From the NCBI GenBank assembly GCA_010279815.1, contig QEOQ01000043.1, positions 57,725 to 121,724 on the forward strand: a stretch of DNA of 64,000 nt, in the 5' to 3' direction. Made by a program: the position numbers and the translations under genes. The stretch comes from Brachionus plicatilis (taxonomy: Eukaryota; Rotifera; Eurotatoria; Ploima; Brachionidae). Positions 54,201 through 64,000 of the stretch are shown one piece after another (within the stretch, counting starts at the first letter, position 1; each line of letters opens with the position of its first letter). A model generated the notes under the pieces. That model saw nothing but the letters and a program-made list of their open reading frames with translations. It was not told the origin of the DNA and made no database searches.

Positions 54201-57200
54201 AAGGAGCTTTAGCTGGTTATGTCTAAAACATACACCCACCAAGAATGCGAAAAAACAACACCGGGTGTAAATCACCAAAATTTTTATAAAAGTGAAATTT
54301 TTTTCTGATACATTTAATACTAATTATCTGAATTTTAACTATACACTCATTTTCATCTTTAAAAAAATTTGTCATCACCTTTAAATTTCGAATGAAAAAA
54401 AAACAACCCAAAACACCCTCATAACTTTCCAGATACACCCCAAAACTGATTATAATTTTTAAATAGAGCGTAAAAATATCTACTAGAAAATATAGTTTTT
54501 ATAAATTAAAAAATAATTTGATTTTACCATTAAAAATCAAAAATCAACTTTTTTGGCTCTTCGACAATACACCCTGATTTTTTTTCCTTTTTCCATTTTT
54601 TTCCACAATATAAAATAATAAAAGTAGGTTATCGATCCCAAGGAATCTGGAAATAAAATCAGATTTGTTCTATCTGAATTAGTTTTCAAAGTAAAATTAT
54701 TGTTTTTTTTTTAAATTTTGTTAAATGTTTATAAAACCTTTACAATGGTCTTCTAAAGTAAATCGAATATAAGGAAAAGCTTAAAAATAAATATTTCCAA
54801 TTCTCAATTAATAAATAAATTTTATCAGTTAATAAAATTTAGAAATAAATTTTATAAATAATTTTCAAAATAATAAATTAGTTAATTTATATGGTAATCT
54901 AGTCTAAAGGGGTTATGGGTTAGTAGTGTGACCGAATTTGAAAATCCCCTTTGTCTCCTACATTTTTAAAGCTACTTTCTAAAAAGATATCTTAATATGT
55001 AGAACTCGAGGAGAGGAATCGAATGATATGTGTGAAATTTTTTTTTAAAAATTCGTAACAAAAAAAAACAGAGTTAAAATTAAATTCTTTAAAAATAACT
55101 TTTTAAAAAATTTTTTCATAATAATTCATTTAATTCAAAACGAATTCAATGTATTTAAGAGCTGCTTAAAAGTGGAAGGCAGAGTCTGACTATGATTATG
55201 ATTTTTTTCATTAAAAAGTAGAATTTTGGAAAAAAAAAGTGAATTAAACCTTTTTTATCGATAAACAATATAATTTAATTTAAATTAATCAAAAAAAAAA
55301 TATCTAAAATCAAAGTTTTGACTTTAGACGTCTTTTTCGGGTGAAATTCAAGGTAAAAAAAAAACTTTAAAAAAAATAAAAATATTTTAGCAAAGAATTC
55401 GCAAAAATGTCAAATAGCAAATGTATTCTCTTGAATAAGATGGAGTAATCTCTATCTTTGATCCAAACAAAATGACCAAAATATAAAAAAAATTTAATTT
55501 TATTTTAAAAATCAATAATTTTTATTTCTTTTAAAGTTTCAGAATCAAAAAACTTATTTTTATTTTTTTAAAAAAATAAATTTTGATAATTAAGGCAATA
55601 AATCGTAAAATACTGTAAAAATGAGGAAAACAGTAAGAAAATTATAGATTATGAAGCTGAATTATCTAATACTTCTGGAAATTAAACTACACATAAAGCC
55701 TATAATTAGTGTAAATTCATAATTAATTTTGTATCTAGTGGATCTCTTCTTAATAAAGGATTTTATATCTAACTGGACTACTAGCAATGTTCTTTGATTC
55801 AAAATTTTACTCAAAATTTACTGCTGTCTTTAGTCTAGTTAAAATATAATTAAGCACAATTCTAAAGCTAATAATTTACTTTAAAAATTAAATTTAAAAT
55901 AAAAAATTAAATTTTTTCTATTGAAAAAAAGTGAATTGACATTTTTCATGAATCAAAAGCGTAGATAAATTTTGACAAAAATTTAGACAAAAAACCTATG
56001 TTTTTAAAATTTTTGTTTATTATTATCTTCTTATAAATAATCAAAAAAAATTAAATAAATTATGATGTATTAGAATATTATTTCATTGATTATTTTCGAT
56101 AAAATATTCTAATTTTCATCGCTGAATTTCGATGAAATGGATCCTAACTCATTAATGACTCATCTATCAATTTTAATCAATTAATCATTGTTTTTTTTTT
56201 TAAACTGGGTGATTACCTTGTATTTCTCACACAAAAAATTGCAGAAACATTAAATAGGAAAATATGTTCTCTCTTCTTTGACATCTCACAGGCTTTTGTT
56301 AAAACCTGGCATGATGGGATTTTATATAAAATGGCCCAACTTAAAGTCCCTTTATACATCTTGGAGTGGATTAAAGATTTTTTAAAAGAAAGACAATTTT
56401 TTGTTAGCATAATCAATTATTTAACCGAAATGGAGGAAATCCAATCAGGGGTTCCTCAAGGAGCGGTTATCAGTCCATTACTCTTTACCATTATTATCAA
56501 CGATATTCCAAAGGTCCATTCAAAAAACAAAAATTACTCCCTTCTCTTTGCAGACGACCTTGTTTATTTCTTCATTTTCAAAAAATTTGGCAAAATTACT
56601 TTTAAAATAAACTTTTATCTTAAAAAACTTGAAGGATGGCTGGTTAAATGGAAAATTAAAATGGGTGCTGAAAAATGTAGCCAAGTCACTTTCTCCGGTA
56701 ACTCCTCCAAAAACTAAACTATTGACACAAATTTATTAGTGTTGGATGCGGTCAAACCAAACCGGTACATTAGGCGGACGGTTTTAAGCGGTCAATTAGC
56801 CGGTCAGCTAGGCGGTCTAATTTTTGGACCACCAAAATAAACGGTCTAAAATATACGGGCGGCCAAATAACCGGCCAACTTTTTGGCGGGCGGTCATTCG
56901 GCCGGTAAGCTTGACGGTCAAAATTTTAGACAGTATAAAAAACCGGTCAACAACTTCCAACGACCAAAAAGTACAAACGGCTATAAGTACCAACTACCTA
57001 CAACTAGTTTCTATTTAATTTTTTTTTTTAATTTTTTAAATAAATTTTTTTTTTTTTGTCCAAAAATTAGACCGCCAAGCTGACCGGCCAAATGACCGCT
57101 CGCCAAAAAGTTGGCCGGTTATTTGACCGCCCGTTTATTTTTGACCGGTTTTTTTATACGGTCCAAAAATTAGACCGCCTAGCTGACCGGCCATGTTACC

Positions 57201-60200
57201 GAGGTTGTCCGGCTTATGCGGACACGGTCACGGTTTCTGAAAATTTTGGCCGGTTAAGTTTCCGCTTTTACGGATCCCAACGCTAAAATTTATTTAATAA
57301 AAAAATCCAATTTTTTTTAGGAATAACATTAGATGAAAATTTGTGTTTCAATTCACAAATTTACTTTGTAAGAGCACGATGTGTCGATCGTTTAAATATT
57401 ATAAAAATTATTTAAAGTAAATTTTGGAATTTGAAAAAAGATACCCTTCTTAATATTTAATATTGGCTCGGTAATTGATTACAGTTTTTCTACTTTAAAC
57501 GTCGAATTGCAATCTTTCTAAGATCCAAACGATACAAAGCATCTCAACTAAGTCCATTTGCCATTTTCGTTTGGTTACCCCGTCAGATCTATTAGATAAG
57601 TTTCTTGAAGAAATAAATTTTGACAAAACCTAAGTCCGCCCTACAATGGATGATTGAAAATGGATTTTCTATTTAAACTCTTTTTTTTTTTTTTTTTAAA
57701 TCATTTAAAATTAACTAAAATTATTTATTTATTCAATTTATTAATGTAAAACTATTAAAAAAAAAGAAAAAAAATGTAGGAAGTTATATTATTCAGGCTT
57801 ATATTTTCAAAGCTATCTAATTTTTTTATTTATGTATCTAATAAAATATTAATTAGTATCTGATATTTTTTTAACAGTATCTAATTATTTATTTTTGTAT
57901 CAAAAAATAATTCAATTTAATATCTAATTGACAAATATAAAAATTTTAAGTGCACATGCCCATATTGGAGAAAAAATAATATTTGCAAACACATTTTGGT
58001 TCTTGCTTATCGTTATCGAGGATTGGAATGGCATAGAAACGCAAAAGATGTTCCTTTCGGTGAAAATAGGAAACGCGGTTAACCAGTAACAACAAAAAAA
58101 GCTTTAATAATTCAACCAACCGAGTTACAAATAAGAGATTACGTGCGAAATCAAAAGAAATTACCAGAGGCTCTTGTAAATTCAATTTTGAGTCAAGTTG
58201 ATGTGATGGAAGAAATTGAGGCTCAAGAAGCAGAAATGGAAATTCAAAATGAAATTGAAGTTGAAAACAATTCAAATGAAAATTCAGCTCAGTCCGAGAT
58301 TCCAAAAAAGAAAAGAGGAAGACCCAATGGATCAAAAAACAAGCCGAAATCAATTCAAGATCAACCTCAAAACAAAAGAACAAAAAAAGATTAATTTTTT
58401 TCTTTTTCTTAATTTTTCTTCCTTTTTGTATTTTTTTTTAATTTTTCAAAATAAAATATCGAAAAAATTCTACTTCCTTTTTTTTTATAATAGATACAAC
58501 AAAAAAAAATTTGGATACTTAGATAAAATAATTAGATACTAAAAAAATATTTATTCACTATATTTAGATAGCTTATTATTTAGATACAATAAAAAAAGAA
58601 TTAGATACAATGAAAAAATAACAGTCTATTATTCAGAGCCATTTAAATTTTGAAATAAACTTTAAAAAAAAAAAAAAATTCTTTTTGAACGATGAGGACA
58701 ATGATTTGGGTTTTCAGAACATTTGTATTTGAAATCAAAATATTTATTCCAAGTGAAAAGTTTACTCTTATCTTTTCTACATCATGTGGCCATAGGGCCT
58801 CTTCTTTTTGCTATTTTCATAAACTATTTTTCCGAACCTTTAAGTAATAAAACAAAAGTCTATGCTGATAATATGAAAATTTTAGCAGCTGTTAACCATC
58901 TAAATGATAACTTATCTTTACAGCTCGTCCTGGACACTGTTTCAAGCTGGGCGACTACATGGGCGACTGATTTAAATGTAGAGAAGTGTAAAGTTATGCA
59001 TATTGGAAATAAAAATCCTCAGTTTGACTACAGAATTTTTAATAAACATGGAACAGAATGATTAGATAAAACAAAATTGGAAAATGGTTTGAGTGTGTTT
59101 TTTGAAATGGGGTGCACTTTAAAACATCATTTTTTTGTTAATACATCTTGGACAAACTTATAAAATGATGCAATTTCGTGGAATTCGAAGTCATCATACA
59201 GTAGGTTGCAAAAGTTTAGAAATTGATTATTTTATTTATCTTTAATTGTTTATTTGTTGTATTTTACTAAAAATTGAGTGCAAAAAAAAAAATAAAAGCA
59301 CTAATTTGTAGATTTTTTTTTTCTTTAAAATTTGATATATCACACTCGGCATAAAAATATAATCAACTTTTAAATATTTATAATGAAAAAACTTCCTCTA
59401 AAAAATAAAAAATAAAACTCGGTGCAAAAGTTTAGAAATTCGGGTAATCCAAAAGTTTTAGCAACCATTGCTACCTTTTTTCACACCTTTATGATTAATT
59501 CTTACATAACTTTTAATTTTGAGTAAATTTTGCTCTTTAACTGTTCAATTTAAAAACTGGAAATATAGAAAGTAAGATGAATAAGTACTTAGAATTAGAA
59601 CAGTGGCTTTTCAAGTGGAAAATGAAGATTTCGGTTGAAAAGTCTTGCTCAATGATTTTTACTAAAAATAATAAAGAAAGTTCTGTGTTTAATTTAAGGA
59701 TTTATGGGAATAGAATCGAAAGCTTAAAAGAAATAAAGTTCCTTGGTATTAAATTTGATTCTAAATTAATCTTTTCTTCAATGATAGAAGAAATTAAAGA
59801 ACGTTGCAATTCAAGGCTAAATTTAATAAAAATCTTGTCGAATAAAAAATGGGGCCTTGACTTAAACACTTTAGGAAACCTTTATAAGTCTTTGATTGGA
59901 TCTATTCTAGATTATTCTTTTCCTTGTCTTAACTCTCTTTCAGAAACTAATATCAAAAGGTTAGAAGTAATCCAAAATTCAGCAGTTCGTTCTATACTAA
60001 AACTAAGATATGATACTCCCTCCAACATATTACATAATGAGGCATATAATAAACTTAAACTACTAACAGTCTCAAATCGACTTTTTGAGTTGAGTGAGAG
60101 ATATGTTAGGGCAGGACTGAGCCATTCTGTTCTATTAACTGTTAGACTGGTGGAAGAATATACCAAAGGTTTCGAATCAAGATACATCGAGTACCCAACT

Positions 60201-63200
60201 CCATTGTGTAATTGCTACCTTACTATTTCTTCTTTTTTTCCTGAATCATCAAATAATTAAAATATGTATTCTGTTACTCTCTATCAAAATTTATCTAATT
60301 TTAATTTTAATATTTATCTACTTTTTAAGTTATATTATTTTAACTTTATTTTTTTCTTACTTTTTATTTTTATTTTATTTTATTTAACTTTATTTTAATT
60401 TTTGTTTTTTATTTATTTATTTTTTTTTTTCTTATTTAATCTGAAAGAGCTTTAGCTCGGTACAGATATACAAATAAATAAATAACTCTCCAACTCCTCA
60501 CTTGGTCTCTAAATAACATTACCAAAAAATCTTTAATTTGGCAAAAAATGGGTGAAAAAAATGTGTTTTCAAGTAATTTACAAATTTATTTTTCAAAATT
60601 TTTATGTTTACTTTAATTAAAAATTTTATTTTGTACTTATCTAATGACGGAAAGAGTTTTATTACTCAGCGCCATTTCAAAATATAAATAAACTAATTAA
60701 AAAAAAAAAAAAAATTTAATGAATTGACTGACAATCAAAATGCTGTTATTAAATTAAAAAAAAAAAATTTTCGATCTTGCTAAAAATTTTGTGCTGCAAT
60801 CTTTTACTTTAAAAAAAAAAGAGGAAAAAAAAAATCACAACTAACTTTTTCCTTGAGCATGGTGACCATATTGAACGTGTACCTCATGGTGTTGAGACAC
60901 AGGACCTCGGGCAGCTGGCTAAAGCAAGCTCGTTTCTCAGCCCTTACTTTTTTGCAACAAGTCGAACAAGTGTACATGTTATCGCCTTCCAGAGTATCCT
61001 TGACAGTTATTTCATTCAACGACTCGTACAAGTCTTTCATGCCGGCCACTTGGCACCTCACTGTGTAGAACTCCTCCAGACTAGAGCTTACGTGCGGACA
61101 GTCCAGCGAAATGACCACATTGGTGATCACTCCGCCGAACAGCTTTTTTATTTCGCTTTTCATCCCTGGGTCCGACGTCTCCTCCAACTTGGAGATCAAA
61201 TCTGTGAAAAACTCCTGCATGTCTTTTTGCTCGCCAGTGTTCAACACTTGCTGGTCCATGGTGTACACTTTGCACAAGTCCTTTGGCGTGTACGACTTGC
61301 GCTCGGACTCCTGCAAAAAGGCGAATATTTTTTTCACCTCGACCAAAATTTTGTCATACTGTCCGGCCAGTGACTCGCTCATCTTTGACTCGAGCACGAG
61401 CCGTCTGGCTTCGCTGATCATGAACAAGTGCTGCAGCGAAGTGGCCATGTAGCAAGTGGCGCCCAGATTGACCAGGCCGACTAAGCCGCAAGTGGAGCGC
61501 ACGTCGTCCCTGGGCCAGTAGTCCCACACCGCCATTGGATTGAGGTCGTGCAAGCTCATCAGTCTATCGGCCACTAGAGTGTAATTTTGGGCTTTGTGCT
61601 TGCACAGCTCGAGCAGAAAATCAAAGCCTAGCTCCCTGCAGCGAGATGATCTAAACTTGGGCAAGACCACTCTTGGGTACATGTCGTCCCTGGTCGCGAA
61701 CAAATAGTCGATCATTTTTTCGGCCAGACCTTGGTCCAAGTCGTGCTCGAGCAGTCCGTTCTTGAGCACTGCGCCTCCCAGTGTGAGCATGCCGACCAAA
61801 AAATTGTCTTCTACAAACGCTGGGTTGTTGGCGTTCAAAATTTCGTATGTGTCACGTGACTCCAGACTGGTGGTTATGAAGTGCATCAGCTTGCCGGAGT
61901 TGACTAGCTTGGTGTCGGCCGAGAGGAGAGCAGCGATCAAGTCAAAGTATTCCTTGCAGGCGATTGCGTCGCTCGAGGGCTTGTACTGGCTCGTCAAATT
62001 TAAGAGCTCGATGAGCTCGGGAAGAAACACAGCCAGGATGAGGTCGTCAATGACACACAGTCGGTGCATCCATGTCGATGCGGCTTTGCGATAAACGTCC
62101 CATTTTGAGCAGACTAGAAGCGCCTTGAACCAGTCGAGACGGTTTTGGCGCATTGCACCATCGATCAGACCACTTCTGAGCCTCGGCTCCAAATGTTCAC
62201 TGGTCAACGAGTCCGCCATCAGTCTCATAGATTGATTGAGCACATTCAGACTCGAGTCCGATTGACTCACAGAGCTTAGACACTGAACATTTAGCATGAA
62301 ATCAATGAACAAAAAAGTGTCAGGCTGGAGTAGGCAAAAAAATAGATCGGCACGTACTTGACTAGGCCGATAGTTAAGCTTGTCCAACAGGTGGAAATTT
62401 TTTTTCAGTCTTTTTTTTGGTGTTTGCTCGTGATTGTGTTGGTGAGCGGTGGCGTCCGCCTCGATCAAGCATCGGCTCAACAAGTTGAACAAAATGTTCA
62501 TGCAGTCGAGCTTAACATCGAGCTTGAGCATGCTTGACGGTTCCATGGAGCTTTTGTCGGACAAATAGTTGGCCAGCAGCAGGGCCAGTTTGTAGATGTG
62601 CTTGGTGCATGTGGCCATTTTTTTGTCTTGGTGAGTGGGGTGGGCATGGGTGAAGGTGACTTCAATTAGCTGGATGTAGTAGAGCAGCTGGTATGGTGTG
62701 TCGAAGCTGACCGATTTGGCGAGGTCGAACGGTTCGGTCCTGAGCGGACCGGTCCCATCGAGCAGCTCTTGGTGCAGCTCGCTCAGATTGAAGTCTTTTG
62801 ATTGTTTGATGGAGGCGAGCAGCGTGGCACTGGAGGGCAGCATGTTGATTATTTTCCAGCATTTTTGGCTCAGGTGGCAGATTTTTTTTCTCACCATGGA
62901 CTCTAGGTCGTGGCCCGACATTCGGGTCAGCAGGTTGAGCAGCTTGAACAGCGCCTTGAAGTTTTCTTCGCGAGACAGGATCAGTATGGGCAGTGTTTCG
63001 GGCTCTAGTCGGCTGGCCACGTTGTTTGTTTGGTTGAGGAAAGATTTGGAAAAAAGGCTCACGTGGATTGTCTGGTAGTCTTTGAGGCCCAGTTCGCTCA
63101 GCAGCTTGGACTCGGTGGTCAGCTCCTGGCCGTGTGAAAAAAGCTTTATGTACAGTGCATCCTCTTTTTCGATCAGTGTGTGAATTAGTTTGAACATTTC

Positions 63201-63214
63201 TGTATTTTGATTAC
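47047..63214 (-). CDS. USP34: USP34-type ubiquitin-specific protease, 3' half
   Basis: Cysteine deubiquitinase of the C19 family; USP34 is a giant nuclear/cytosolic enzyme linked in other animals to axin and Wnt signalling. Two exons are in the window: 63214-60846 and 51210-47047, joined across a 9,635-bp GT-AG intron (donor GTTAGT at 60845, acceptor TTTAG before 51210, phase 0). Exon A starts in phase 1 after TTTTCAG, so the 5' half of the gene lies beyond 64000. The catalytic domain is split: the Cys box GLVNLGATCYMATSLQHLF (Cys codon 61454-61452) is in exon A and the His box GTADGGHYYSFI (His codon 51051-51049) in exon B. Together they give about 2,176 residues, about what remains in vertebrate USP34 after its ubiquitin-like segment. 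USP9X and USP24 were considered; the runs MDQQVLNTGEQKDMQEFFTD and TMRYTFNMVTMLKEK fit USP34 best. Confidence 0.93.
51478..51866 (+). pseudogene. LINE reverse transcriptase N-part
   Basis: Reads QQQSGFRKHRRTADNLFFLI, CLFFDIPKAFGKVWHEGIIY and SAGVPQGSVISPLLFSIFIN. The palm motif normally FDxxKAFDxVWH has Gly in place of the second Asp. It stops where the 429-bp repeat begins at 51844. It lies in the USP34 intron, opposite strand. Confidence 0.85.
51844..52272 (+). repeat. dispersed 429-bp repeat, copy 1
   Basis: Nearly identical to 54819-55250: both run from ATTTTATCAGTTAATAAAAT through GGGGTTATGGGTTAGTAGTG and GCAGAGTCTGACTATGATTA to GTGAATTAAACC. It replaces the YADD-to-thumb part of the surrounding LINE. 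No coding content. Confidence 0.85.
52651..53827 (+). mobile_element. hAT element, 1,177 bp, exact 8-bp target duplication
   Basis: TAGGGTTGATTA at the left and CACAACCCTA at the right. TCGAGTAC flanks both sides (52643-52650 and 53828-53835), and the interrupted LINE reads on across it. ATCGAT/TCGATT motifs crowd both subterminal regions. It carries the ORF at 53036. Confidence 0.95.
53036..53410 (+). CDS. short hAT protein: BED-like start fused to dimerisation domain
   Basis: 124 residues from a true ATG. Residues about 10-38 (KLDKISWVWKFVETT ... IYECNAET) resemble the start of a BED zinc finger. Residues about 70-118 (LPILTSIIKEQFSIIGTSVP, AESLFSVSGFIQNEERNRLS, NNLEKFTFIKLN) match the hAT C-terminal dimerisation region (TSVPSER.FS..G.....RNRLS..N...L.F.K.N). 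The catalytic core of a ~600-residue transposase is missing, yet the frame is intact. It might act as a repressor or be an accidental product of an internal deletion. Confidence 0.75.
   Translation: MALENNSRKGKLDKISWVWKFVETTVLEEEFKIYECNAETFYKQSDSNELKDPLLFYKYYNINLPILTSIIKEQFSIIGTSVPAESLFSVSGFIQNEERNRLSANNLEKFTFIKLNLIVFENKK
54113..54818. other. USP34 intron, unannotated
   Basis: AT-rich. GGAGCTTTAGCTGGTTATG near 54200 recalls the LINE tail hairpin. Otherwise nothing recognised. Confidence 0.4.
54819..55250 (+). repeat. dispersed 429-bp repeat, copy 2
   Basis: Same boundaries and sequence as 51844-52272 with a few substitutions and one- or two-base indels. Not inside a recognisable LINE here. 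Confidence 0.85.
55251..56204. other. USP34 intron, unannotated
   Basis: AT-rich DNA without a recognisable gene or bounded repeat. Confidence 0.4.
56205..57670 (+). pseudogene. LINE RT, split by a GC-rich MITE
   Basis: Reads DYLVFLTQKIAETLNRK, CSLFFDISQAFVKTWHDGIL, SGVPQGAVISPLLFTIIIND, LLFADDLVYFF (intact FADD) and LEGWLVKWKIKMGAEKCSQV. The second Asp of the FDxxxAF motif is Val. The MITE at 56737-57285 interrupts; LGITLDENLCFNSQIY then resumes at about 57318, and degraded C-terminal sequence runs to about 57670. Confidence 0.85.
56737..57285. mobile_element. GC-rich hAT-type MITE, complete, exact 8-bp target duplication
   Basis: Ends TAGTGTTGG and CCAACGCTA; AAATTTAT on both sides (56729-56736 and 57286-57293). 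The interior is built from GGCCGGT/ACCGGCC, GACCGCC/GGCGGTC and CCGTTTA variants in both orientations, many per 100 bp. The right end has TTGTCCGGCTTATGCGGACA. Partial copies lie at 8530-8714 and 12579-12740. No transposase. Confidence 0.93.
57785..58650 (+). mobile_element. Mutator-like remnant with TAGATAC end repeats
   Basis: About five GTATCTA-type motifs lie at 57830-57945 and about six TAGATAC-type motifs in the opposite orientation at 58490-58615. TATTCAGGCTTA and TATTCAGAGCC mark the two ends. Between them is the SWIM/AT-hook gene relic below. Confidence 0.6.
57950..58394 (+). pseudogene. SWIM zinc finger and AT-hook transposase tail
   Basis: KCTCPYWRKNNICKHILVLA has the full SWIM signature CxC...CxH. 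GENRKRG is followed by a TAA, then TTKKALIIQPTELQIRDYVR and an ATG-less continuation (58143-58394) with an acidic stretch (EEIEAQEAEMEIQNEIEVEN) and the AT-hook KKKRGRPNGSKNK. The catalytic domain is absent. Resembles the C-terminus of MULE transposases and the remnant at 26757-27726. Confidence 0.65.
58723..59125 (+). pseudogene. LINE RT palm fragment
   Basis: GPLLFAIFINYFSEPLSNKT then KVYADNMKILAAVNHLND (YADD changed to YADN) and LNVEKCKVMHIGNKNPQFDY. Close to the fragment at 1843-2275. A stop follows HGTE at 59061, with the frame continuing LDKTKLENGLSVF. Confidence 0.8.
59130..59560. other. possible Tc1/mariner-like remnant
   Basis: TACAGTAGGTTGCAAAAGTT then TAGAAATT at 59199 and CTCGGTGCAAAAGTTTAGAA at 59418 repeat the motif GCAAAAGTTTAGAAATT in the same direction. 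This recalls the repeats near Tc1/mariner ends. No ORF. Confidence 0.35.
59560..60484 (+). pseudogene. LINE 3' part with intact C-terminal frame and tail
   Basis: 227 open codons: LEQWLFKWKMKISVEKSCSM, LKEIKFLGIKFDSKL, GLDLNTLGNLYKSLIGSILD, RLEVIQNSAVRSILKLRYDT and IEYPTPLCNCYLTISSFFPE. The 3' UTR ends in CTGAAAGAGCTTTAGCTCGG then TACAGATATACAAATAAATA. 5' truncated before the catalytic motifs. The reference copy for the 52273-54112 and 18857-18898 pieces. Confidence 0.88.
60485..60845. other. USP34 intron, donor side
   Basis: AT-rich, no feature recognised apart from the donor GTTAGT at 60845-60840. Confidence 0.4.
60846..63214 (-). CDS. USP34: USP34 exon with UBL, helical segment and catalytic Cys
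   Basis: About 789 residues. A ubiquitin-like fold probably occupies the first 55 (FKLIHTLIEKEDALYIKLFS, KDYQTIHVSL). A long helical-repeat stretch follows, then the USP N-lobe with the Cys box, the QKDMQEFFTDLI Gln/Asp box, LFGGVITNVVISLDC, and the finger cysteines YTCSTCCKKVRAEKRACF. The exon is about half GC, far above the AT-rich intron on each side. Reading continues past the donor to an in-frame stop at 60804, so an unspliced call would add about 14 false residues. Confidence 0.92.
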
Positions 63215-64000
63215 CTGAAAATTGTGGTAAAAAATTAAAATTTTTTTATAAAAGGTACATTGGATAAAAAAAAATTTTTAAAAAAAAATTTAATTTTTTT
63301 TTTTTATCTTCAAAAAATTTTATTTAAAAAATTATCTAAAATTTTTATTTTTTTTTCTCCTTATTTTTTTCACCCTACAAAAATTGAAAAATAAAATTTT
63401 ATTAGAAAAAATTTTTATCAGATAAGTTAAATTGTATCACATTTTATGAACAATTCAAAAATATTTTTAAATATGTTAAATTTTTTAAATGTACACCATT
63501 AAATTTCAATACACTAAAATATTTGACAAACTTAAAATTAAAAATAAAAAAATAAAAATAAAGATCACTTTTTATTTATAATTAGCGATGAAATCGAGTT
63601 AGTTTTTTGGACACAAATTGAAAGTTGAATAAATACAAAATTTGAAAAAAACCATTTAAAAAGAAGTTGACTCGAATATTATCCTGAATATTTAATAATA
63701 TTGAATTTATATTTAATTTATTTTTATTTTTGAAATTAAATTCAAAAACTATCTATTTTTGAAAATATTAAAATTTGAATAAAATATTTGAAAAATTAAT
63801 TTTTTGAATAATTAGATTATTGTACTCTTTGTAGCGTTGGTTTAATCAGAACAACTATTTTCTGGTGCTGGGTTAGGTAGATGGCACTATCGTAATCCAG
63901 AAAATTTAAAAAGAGTTGTGTTGAATGGTGAAAATCTGGCACACTTTGAGTATTCTAGTCGAATTGAAATTCAATTTATTTTATGAACTCTTTTTTAATT
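63215..64000. other. upstream USP34 intron running off the window
   Basis: AT-rich. I looked for an upstream USP34 exon on the minus strand and saw none, so the intron is at least 786 bp. The less AT-rich stretch at 63830-63960 on the plus strand gave no convincing protein. Confidence 0.45.

Noticed and set aside
60804..60845. Residues SCDFFFPLFFLK as the USP34 C-terminus
   Set aside because: This is intron read-through after donor GTTAGT. The domain continues in frame at 51210.
63830..63990. Less AT-rich plus-strand stretch as an exon or transposase end
   Set aside because: All three frames have stops within a short distance and no motif was recognised. It may belong to something beyond the window.
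1..64000. tRNA, rRNA or other structured RNA genes
   Set aside because: No cloverleaf-compatible A/B-box segment or rRNA-like block was seen by eye. A covariance-model scan would be decisive and was not possible.

Overview
The window looks like nuclear DNA of a small invertebrate with a very AT-rich, transposon-laden genome. A monogonont rotifer of the Brachionus type is my best guess. This rests on the low GC of the non-coding DNA, introns of about 50 bp, and WD40 proteins built from 41-residue units reading ...LQNGDLASGS..TIKIWN.... The species call is an inference; no rRNA, tRNA or mitochondrial marker is present to test it.

Four host protein-coding genes can be supported. Two WD40 paralogues lie on the plus strand (5563-6777 and 10187-11158); each has a signal-peptide-like N-terminus, a five-cysteine segment and a 57-nt intron. 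Two large genes lie in tandem on the minus strand. The upstream one is the 3' half of a USP34-type deubiquitinase (63214 down to 47047, two exons; its 5' half is beyond the right edge). The downstream one is a complete THADA homologue (42042 down to 15419). I rebuilt THADA as 13 exons whose splice phases all agree and whose summed length is 5,289 nt, giving 1,762 residues plus a stop.

Almost everything else is mobile DNA in and between these genes. 1-5.5 kb: small foldback elements, a LINE scrap with inverted halves and a long palindrome. 7-15.4 kb: LINE fragments, a MITE with 8-bp target duplications, copies of a GC-rich hAT-type MITE and a foldback repeat split by a LINE. 15.4-42 kb: THADA, whose eight short introns (47-112 bp) contrast with four long ones (4.3-6.2 kb) that hold the transposons. 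Those include a PHD-finger ORF, a Gly-rich tandem repeat, a Mutator-like remnant, a 1,000-bp hAT inside a LINE, a deleted Ty3/gypsy element with identical LTRs, and a TIR element carrying a PHD finger. 42-47 kb: intergenic, with two or three MITEs. 47-63 kb: USP34, with one 9.6-kb intron holding five LINE fragments, a 1,177-bp hAT and a 549-bp hAT MITE (both with exact 8-bp target duplications), and a SWIM/AT-hook transposase remnant.

The genes do not form a shared pathway that I can see. THADA homologues work in tRNA ribose methylation and in SERCA/metabolic control, and USP34 in ubiquitin removal and Wnt signalling. The strongest biological signals are the GC-rich coding islands of USP34 in AT-rich DNA, the WD40 pair with secretory N-termini, and the nested, datable transposon insertions.
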